From Bacilli bacterium (GTDB lineage: Bacteria; Bacillota_I; Bacilli_A; RF39; UBA660): 13,109 nucleotides of DNA. Every line of letters starts with the position of its first letter. Positions within the stretch are counted from its first letter, which is position 1. Location: NCBI GenBank assembly GCA_024683115.1, contig JAIKYM010000057.1, positions 1 to 13,109 of the forward strand, in the 5' to 3' direction. A program made the translations under genes and the position numbers. Positions 10,701 to 13,109 of the stretch are shown here, one piece after another. The notes under the pieces are model-generated. The model had not been told where the DNA came from and made no database searches. It saw only the letters and a program-made list of their open reading frames with translations.

Positions 10701-13109
10701 TCCGGATATATTGGAAATAGCTTAGTCTCTAATAAGTATATGTATTGTTATAACTGTGAAACATCAACAGATGTTGATACATATACTAAGTCTGATGGAG
10801 AAGATTCATGTCATTCAATTAATCCTATTGCAGATTGTGCAAAAGAAGGAAATGGATACGTTAAGATAACTTATATAGGTAATGATCAAGAATTTGGATT
10901 TTCTGGTAGCGTTCAAACATTTACTGCTCCTTCAAATGGTCAATACAAAATTGAACTTTGGGGAGCACAAGGTGGAACTGTCTATGGTGGAAATGGCGCT
11001 TATACATCAGGTACAATTAGCCTACAAAAGAATGATAAATTATATGTTTATACTGGTGGTCAAGCTAATACATTTAACGGCGGTGGAGAATGCTCTTCTA
11101 ATACTAAAATAGGCGGCGGTGCTACAGATATTAGATTGGTAAATGGTGACTGGGATGATAGTAACTCATTAGCATCAAGAATCATGGTCGCTGCAGGTGG
11201 TGGTTCTGTATCTAATACTTCTGAAAATGCTAAATCTGGAGTTGGTGGTGCATTACATGGTGAAGATGGTGTAGAACATAATGAAGTTGCAAGATCTGGA
11301 GTTGGTTCTTATCGCGGTGGTGGTGGAACACAAGTTTCAGGTGGAACTAAAGGATATAATTCAACTGTTACAGCAACACCTGGTACATTTGGTATCGGTG
11401 GAACAGCTGGTATTGGAGTTGGTGATTATAATCATATAGGAGCCGGTGGTGGCGGTGGCTACTACGGCGGTGGTGGTTCTGCATGGCATGCTGGTTCTGG
11501 TGGTGGTTCTTCTTATATCTCTGGATATACTGGAGCTGTTGCTATAACTTCACAAACAAATCTAACTCCTAGAGAATCATCTAATAATGTTGAATGTACA
11601 GAGGAAATAGCTGCAAATGATATTACATGTTCAATGCATTATAGTGGAAAAGTATTTGATGACACTGTTATGTTATCGGGTAATCAAGAAATGCCATCTC
11701 GTTCTGGAGATTCAACAATAGTTGGAAATACAGGAGATGGATATGCTAAGATTAGTTTCTTAAGTTCAGATTCTAATTACTATATTTCGTTAATTACATA
11801 TTATGGAACTATTTCTAGTGATTCTATTGTATATAGTTATGGTGAATTATTAGGTGACTTACCTGAACCAATTGTTGATGAAAGTGAATTACTTGAATTT
11901 GATGGTTGGTATTTAGATAAAGAATATACTAAGAAAGTTACATCTACTACAATGGTAAAAGGAAATGCTGTATTATATGCTAAATTCAATCATACTAGTA
12001 ACTATTGTTCCAATATTATTAATACATCTTATACTTTTGATTTCATTAGTGGTGAAGAAGAATTCTTAGTTCCTTGTACAGGTACTTATACATTAGAGGT
12101 ATGGGGAGCACAAGGTGGTAGTGCAAATACTACATCTTCATTAGGTGGTTATGGTGGATATTCAGTTGCTAAGATTGATTTATCCGCTAATGAAACATTA
12201 TATATTAACGTTGGTGGACAAGGTCAAGATTCTACATCGATGACTATGGACACTAGAGGTGGATACAATGGTGGTGGTAATGCATATCACTGGGTTAACA
12301 ATGATGTTTATACATCAGCCGGTGGTGGAGCTACTCATATCGCTACTACAAGCGGAGTCTTATCTGCACTTGAAAATTCAAAAGATAAAATACTTATCGT
12401 TGCCGGTGGTGGTGGCGGTGCTGGATACTGGTCTGGTGCAGTAATGCATGGTGGACACGCTGGTGGTTTCATTGGTGGTAATGGTGTACCTTCTACTAAT
12501 GGTGATGGTTACTACGGATTAGGTGGTACTCAAACTGCTGGTGGTAAATATGTTTACTCTGGTTCTTATACAAGACATGAACCTTATCCAGGAACATTTG
12601 GTAAAGGTGGAAATTCTTATATAACTTCAAATGCTACTAATAATGCTGGTGGAGGTTCCGGAGGTGGCGGCGGCTACTACGGTGGTGGTGGTTCTGCTGT
12701 TCAATCTTCTGCTGGTGGTGGATCTGGTTATATTGGAAATTCAAGATTAAAAGATCAAGCAATGTATGGATATTCAGTTAGAAATACATATGACTCAGAA
12801 GATTTAACTGTTGCTTACCTTGTACCTGCCTTAGATAAGATTTATAACGTAGAACAAGATAGAACATATAACAATATTCAAGATGCATTCAGTGAAGTAC
12901 AAGATGGAGAAACATTACAATTAACTAGAATTTCAAGTATTTCATATGATGTAACAATTCCAAATAAAGTTATTACATTAGATTTAAATGGACATAACTT
13001 AATTACTAATAAATCATTAATCAATAATGGTACATTAACTATTGTTGATTCAACAAATACTCAAGGTATTAGTATTTCTTCAACAATATCTAATACATTA
13101 ATTACAAAT
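3..13109 (+). CDS. Giant modular surface protein: beta-helix, ALK-like glycine-rich and Flg_new/InlB-type repeats (partial at both ends)
   Basis: Codons starting at nt 3 run open for 4,369 residues to the last base; the other two + frames stop within the first 35 bases. Composition is rich in Gly, Ser, Thr, Asn, Tyr and Ala. Domains in order: beta-helix 1 (residues 1-~590), G1 (612-854), beta-helix 2 (869-~1415), G2 (1450-1730), Flg repeat (1736-1803), G3 (1809-2056), beta-helix 3 (2068-~2690), G4-G7 (2714-3920), Flg repeat (3925-3995), G8 (4000-4261), beta-helix 4 start (4280-4369). I see no membrane segment, signal peptide, sorting motif or enzyme motif; N- and C-terminal targeting signals would lie outside. 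Such domains are known in very large extracellular proteins of gut Bacillota. An adhesin or surface-scaffold role is inferred, with no partner identifiable. About 34 Trp codons are all TGG. The open frame is near certain; function is moderate to low confidence. Confidence 0.97.
1818..2562 (+). other. Glycine-rich module G1 (type A, ALK/LTK-like Gly_rich domain)
   Basis: Residues ~606-854. An N-terminal strand ending V-P-C-T-G-K-Y-S-L-E-L leads into W-G-A-S-G-G (Trp at nt 1908). Next come the L-Y-I-N-V-G-G strand, G-G-G-A-T-H-I-A, a hydrophobic strand V-L-I-V-A followed by five glycines, then Gly/Asn/Ser-rich linkers, ending G-S-G-Y-I-G-N-S and M-Y-G-Y. Two cysteines, one before the first strand (nt 1818) and one at V-P-C-T-G (nt 1881), probably form a disulfide. 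The family is known from bacterial surface proteins and from the ligand-binding region of ALK/LTK, where the glycines form polyglycine-II helices. No closing strand follows directly; the chain runs straight into beta-helix 2. The exact C-terminal boundary is uncertain by about 15 residues. Confidence 0.85.
2607..4247 (+). other. Beta-helix 2 with entry cap and closing strand
   Basis: Residues ~869-1415. The entry cap reads F-N-N-F-K-D-A-S-E-A-I, then G-T-I-L-V-L and T-I-D-L-Q-G-H, the common gut-bacterial 'NYxSLxDAIxAA / LDLNG' start of pectate-lyase-like helices. At least ten rungs of about 22-27 residues follow, many starting G-I-Y or G-I-x-[FM]-x and containing x-G-T-I-T. The end differs from beta-helices 1 and 3 but keeps N-F-Y-S-G-L-L, a charged segment (around residues 1360-1385) and the closing strand K-E-G-N-G-Y-A-R-V-T-Y (nt 4215-4247). 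It is rich in T, S and N with almost no Cys, as expected for an extracellular solenoid. The likely role is a rigid spacer or ligand-binding stalk, inferred from fold only. Confidence 0.82.
4329..5085 (+). other. Glycine-rich module G2 (type B)
   Basis: Residues ~1443-1695. Start strand F-E-F-E-Y-T-G-S-E-Q-T-F-T-V leads to W-G-A-Q-G-G (Trp at nt 4425), then L-Y-V-Y-V-G-Q-A-G. The type B signature G-G-G-A-T-D-I-R-L begins at nt 4638 and is followed by W-D-D-F-S-S-L-R-S-R-I-I-V-A. A dense Gly/Tyr block with G-G-G-G-G-Y-Y-G-G follows (nt ~4977-5060), ending S-S-Y-V-S-G-Y-D-G-C. Cysteines at nt 4329 and 4398 match the pair seen in G1, G3 and G8. It follows the closing strand of beta-helix 2 and is followed by a short tail, then the first Flg repeat. 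Assignment to the Gly_rich family rests on motif order and spacing. Confidence 0.85.
4983..5005 (+). repeat. Poly-Gly-Tyr coding 23-mer, copy 1
   Basis: A 23-nt stretch encoding Gly5-Tyr-Tyr plus the next Gly start is identical in DNA at 4983-5005, 9645-9667 and 11445-11467 (modules G2, G5 and G7, all type B). A slightly changed version is near 12663 in G8. All copies are in the same codon phase. Confidence 0.8.
5086..5189 (+). other. G2 tail with closing strand
   Basis: A tail of about 35 residues contains L-T-F-T-D-V-S-L-E-Q-G-V-R and ends in the closing strand K-G-D-G-Y-A-K-I-T-V (nt 5160-5189). The closing strand is the same element that ends beta-helices 1-3 and modules G4-G7. It probably completes the beta-sandwich of G2. 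The tail differs from those of G4, G5 and G7, which have H-Y-S-x-K-x-F. Confidence 0.7.
5208..5411 (+). other. Flg_new / InlB B-like (Listeria-Bacteroides) repeat 1
   Basis: Residues ~1736-1803. V-V-T-L-N-P-G-I-G-T-V, then Y-D-L-G-D-E-L-S-N-L-P-T-P, Y-V-F-D-G-W-Y-L-D and L-Y-A-K-Y follow the hallmark order of the ~65-residue Listeria-Bacteroides repeat: V-T-F-x-x-N-G-G, a Y-G-x-x-L strand, G-W-Y and a final L-Y-A-x-[WY]. Members are beta-grasp-like spacers or ligand-binding units in surface proteins such as internalin B. Here a single repeat separates a type B (G2) from a type A (G3) glycine-rich module. Confidence 0.88.
5427..6168 (+). other. Glycine-rich module G3 (type A, cysteine-rich)
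   Basis: Residues ~1809-2056. Start N-C-S-D-L-I-G, strand V-Q-T-F-T-A-Y-C-P-G-K-Y-K-I-E-A, W-G-A-S-G-G (Trp at nt 5526), L-I-Y-I-Y-A-G-G, then G-G-G-A-T-H-I-A, I-L-I-V-A and poly-Gly. It ends G-S-G-Y-V-N-E-S and M-Y-G-Y. It has the most cysteines of the eight modules: a start pair (nt 5430 and 5499), a C-x3-C loop (nt 5655 and 5667) and another pair flanking G-T-F-G-K-G (nt 5970 and 6006). The even number suggests three disulfides. It follows Flg repeat 1 and leads directly into beta-helix 3. Confidence 0.85.
6204..8069 (+). other. Beta-helix 3 with entry cap, regular 23-residue solenoid and closing strand
   Basis: Residues ~2068-2690, the longest complete helix here. The cap reads Y-S-S-F-E-T-A-I-A-A-L, G-G-T-I-K-V-L and T-I-T-L-D-M-N-G-Y. 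A very regular T/S/N-rich solenoid follows (nt 6525-7208). Further rungs carry A-P-N-A-S-G and a Y-G-L-Y-V, G-G-L-Y-G-V-Y, E-F-Y-S-G-R-L-K-G end segment that parallels beta-helix 1. A charged E/R/Y segment (residues ~2645-2660) and the closing strand K-E-G-N-G-Y-A-K-I-T-Y (nt 8037-8069) finish the unit. Regularity and the near absence of Cys support a rigid extracellular rod. No enzyme active site is recognised. Confidence 0.83.
6525..7208 (+). repeat. Ten-rung, ~23-residue (69-nt) solenoid repeat inside beta-helix 3
   Basis: I can split residues 2175-2402 into ten consecutive rungs of 23, 22, 23, 23, 23, 22, 23, 23, 23 and 23 residues; the total of 228 codons matches the coordinates. Most rungs start G-[IV]-x-[VLMH] and contain a T-[IM]-T-[IV] or similar strand followed by an S/N-x-I turn. 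The repeats are diverged in DNA, so this is a structural repeat rather than a recent tandem array. The period fits one turn of a right-handed parallel beta-helix. Confidence 0.85.
8142..8844 (+). other. Glycine-rich module G4 (type B)
   Basis: Residues ~2714-2948. Start F-D-F-D-Y-T-G-D-Y-Q-E-F-I-A-P-V-T-G, W-G-A-S-G-G (Trp at nt 8220), strand L-Y-I-F-V-G-G-Q-G-K, then G-G-G-A-T-D-V-R-L, W-N-D-F-N-S-L-K-S-R-I-M-V-A and poly-Gly. The glycine block is shorter than in G2 or G5, and the module ends S-S-F-I-S-G-H-E-G-C. The start cysteine pair found in G1-G3 and G8 is absent. It follows the closing strand of beta-helix 3 and is the first of four glycine-rich modules in a row without a helix between them. 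Confidence 0.85.
8868..9044 (+). other. G4 tail (H-Y-S-N-K-S-F type) with closing strand
   Basis: About 59 residues: V-H-T-G-Q-S-V-H-Y-S-N-K-S-F-T-N-T, a Cys-containing stretch, then P-Q-P-D-G-T and the closing strand G-N-G-H-A-R-V-T-L. It is closely matched by the tail of G5, and more distantly by that of G7. Such tails recur after type B cores and probably form the final strands of the module. The two Cys in the middle (G-C-K-W-T-N and D-C-S-G) could pair with each other. Confidence 0.75.
9081..9765 (+). other. Glycine-rich module G5 (type B)
   Basis: Residues ~3027-3255. Start Y-N-Y-E-Y-T-G-D-Y-Q-E-F-V-A-P-V-S-G, W-G-A-S-G-G (Trp at nt 9153), L-Y-I-Y-V-G-G-E-G-K, G-G-G-G-A-T-D-V-R-L, then S-L/G-L-x-S-R-I-M-V-A and a Gly/Ala block with G-G-G-G-G-Y-Y-G-G, ending S-S-F-I-S-G-H-D-G-C. 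It is the closest relative of G4 in start strand, signature and tail, which suggests a tandem duplication of the whole unit. No start cysteine pair. Confidence 0.85.
9645..9667 (+). repeat. Poly-Gly-Tyr coding 23-mer, copy 2
   Basis: Identical to the stretches at 4983-5005 and 11445-11467, in the G5 glycine block and in the same codon phase. Confidence 0.8.
9786..9959 (+). other. G5 tail (H-Y-S-N-K-S-F type) with closing strand
   Basis: About 58 residues, parallel to the G4 tail: V-H-T-G-Q-S-I-H-Y-S-N-K-S-F-T-N-T, M-I-D-G, P-Q-P-D-G-T, then the closing strand G-N-G-Y-A-R-I-K-L. The Cys pair present in the G4 tail is replaced (Y-D-W-T-T-E; S-Y-V-G). Both cysteines are lost together, which supports their pairing in G4. 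Confidence 0.75.
9993..10770 (+). other. Glycine-rich module G6 (type A without beta-helix insertion)
   Basis: Residues ~3331-3590. Start L-T-Y-T-Y-D-Y-T-G-H-E-E-V-F, W-G-A-Q-G-G (Trp at nt 10071), L-Y-V-N-V-G-G-A-G, a C-x3-C loop (Cys at nt 10212 and 10224), G-G-G-A-T-H-I-A, V-L-M-V-A with poly-Gly, an aromatic S-N-W-W-R-G segment and the end G-S-G-Y-I-G-N-S. It is type A by signature, but unlike G1, G3 and G8 no beta-helix follows. Instead a linker of about 40 residues leads to the closing strand. It is therefore the reference for what a type A module looks like without an inserted helix. Confidence 0.85.
10771..10874 (+). other. G6 linker and closing strand
   Basis: A short acidic linker with two cysteines (D-S-C-H-S and A-D-C-A-K) ends in K-E-G-N-G-Y-V-K-I-T-Y (nt 10842-10874). 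It occupies the place where G1 and G3 carry a whole beta-helix of more than 500 residues. Confidence 0.7.
10881..11535 (+). other. Glycine-rich module G7 (type B)
   Basis: Residues ~3627-3845. Start F-G-F-S-G-S-V-Q-T-F-T-A-P-S-N-G, W-G-A-Q-G-G (Trp at nt 10959), L-Y-V-Y-T-G-G-Q, then G-G-G-A-T-D-I-R-L, W-D-D-S-N-S-L-A-S-R-I-M-V-A and a Gly block with G-G-G-G-G-Y-Y-G-G, ending S-S-Y-I-S-G-Y-T-G. The first strand starts only a few residues after the closing strand of G6. No start cysteine pair. Confidence 0.85.
11445..11467 (+). repeat. Poly-Gly-Tyr coding 23-mer, copy 3
   Basis: Identical to the stretches at 4983-5005 and 9645-9667, in the G7 glycine block and in the same codon phase. Confidence 0.8.
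11634..11759 (+). other. G7 tail with closing strand
   Basis: M-H-Y-S-G-K-V-F-D-D-T-V-M-L, then N-T-G-D-G-Y-A-K-I-S-F: a diverged and shortened version of the G4 and G5 tails. It ends the module just before the second Flg repeat. A Cys pair (E-C-T-E and T-C-S-M) lies immediately upstream. Confidence 0.7.
11775..11987 (+). other. Flg_new / InlB B-like (Listeria-Bacteroides) repeat 2
   Basis: Residues ~3925-3995. Y-I-S-L-I-T-Y-Y-G-T-I, Y-S-Y-G-E-L-L-G-D-L-P-E-P, F-D-G-W-Y-L-D-K-E-Y-T-K-K-V-T and L-Y-A-K-F. F-D-G-W-Y-L-D and T-K-K-V-T are shared with repeat 1, but the first strand has diverged (no N-x-G). As with repeat 1, it sits between a type B module (G7) and a type A module (G8). Confidence 0.85.
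12000..12785 (+). other. Glycine-rich module G8 (type A)
   Basis: Residues ~4000-4261. Start N-Y-C-S-N-I-I-N, strand E-E-E-F-L-V-P-C-T-G, W-G-A-Q-G-G (Trp at nt 12102), L-Y-I-N-V-G-G-Q-G-Q, G-G-G-A-T-H-I-A, I-L-I-V-A with poly-Gly, then a long Gly/Tyr/Ser part with G-G-G-G-G-Y-Y-G-G, ending G-S-G-Y-I-G-N-S and M-Y-G-Y. Start cysteines are at nt 12006 and 12075. It leads directly into a fourth beta-helix, repeating the G1-beta2 and G3-beta3 arrangement. Confidence 0.85.
12840..13109 (+). other. Beta-helix 4, entry cap only (cut by window end)
   Basis: Residues ~4280-4369. T-Y-N-N-I-Q-D-A-F-S-E-V, G-E-T-L-Q-L, V-I-T-L-D-L-N-G-H-N-L and N-N-G-T-L-T-I-V-D match the entry caps of beta-helices 1-3 in order and spacing. 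The rungs continue beyond the window. The frame is still open at the last base. Confidence 0.8.

Noticed and set aside
10882..11112. Short + strand ORF within G7
   Set aside because: It overlaps the W-G-A core of G7 in another frame and has no recognisable motif. The main frame is open across it with conserved domain structure.
12640..12690. GGAGG sequences resembling ribosome binding sites
   Set aside because: They come from Gly-Gly codon pairs (GGA GGT) inside the main frame and no separate gene begins downstream.

Overview
The whole window lies inside one enormous protein-coding gene. Reading the + strand with codons starting at nt 3, I find no stop codon through nt 13109. That gives 4,369 consecutive codons with neither the gene's start nor its end in view. 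Every short ORF elsewhere is a shadow of this frame. No second gene, RNA gene, promoter, terminator, insertion sequence or CRISPR array is visible.

The product looks like a secreted or surface-displayed giant modular protein of the adhesin type. This is inferred from its domains, because any signal peptide or wall anchor lies outside the window. Three building blocks are visible: (i) Ser/Thr/Asn/Gly-rich right-handed beta-helix (pectate-lyase-like) stretches; (ii) eight glycine-rich modules with a W-G-A-[SQ]-G-G motif and poly-Gly blocks, resembling the glycine-rich domain of the animal receptors ALK/LTK (Pfam Gly_rich type); (iii) two Listeria-Bacteroides (Flg_new / InlB B-like) repeats. The order is beta1 (cut by the window start), G1, beta2, G2, Flg1, G3, beta3, G4, G5, G6, G7, Flg2, G8, beta4 (cut by the window end).

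The glycine-rich modules fall into two subtypes. Type A (G1, G3, G6, G8) carries A-T-H-I-A and ends S-G-Y-[IV]-x-[NE]-S. Type B (G2, G4, G5, G7) carries A-T-D-[IV]-R-L and ends S-S-[YF]-[VI]-S-G. Every complete beta-helix follows a type A core, and each Flg repeat sits between a B and an A module. A short closing strand of the form G-[ND]-G-[YH]-[AV]-[KR]-[IV] follows each B module and type A G6 directly. In the beta-helix-bearing A modules it appears only after the helix. The simplest reading is that each beta-helix is an insertion inside a glycine-rich domain, between its core and its last strand.

Organism: low GC, AGA as the main Arg codon, and this combination of domains suggest a low-GC Bacillota or Mycoplasmatota-related bacterium, probably gut-associated (for example an uncultured RF39- or Erysipelotrichales-like lineage). 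This is a low-confidence inference. About 34 Trp codons are all TGG and I saw no in-frame TGA, so nothing points to a TGA=Trp code. The protein probably works outside the cell in adhesion or in building surface structure. No catalytic site is evident.
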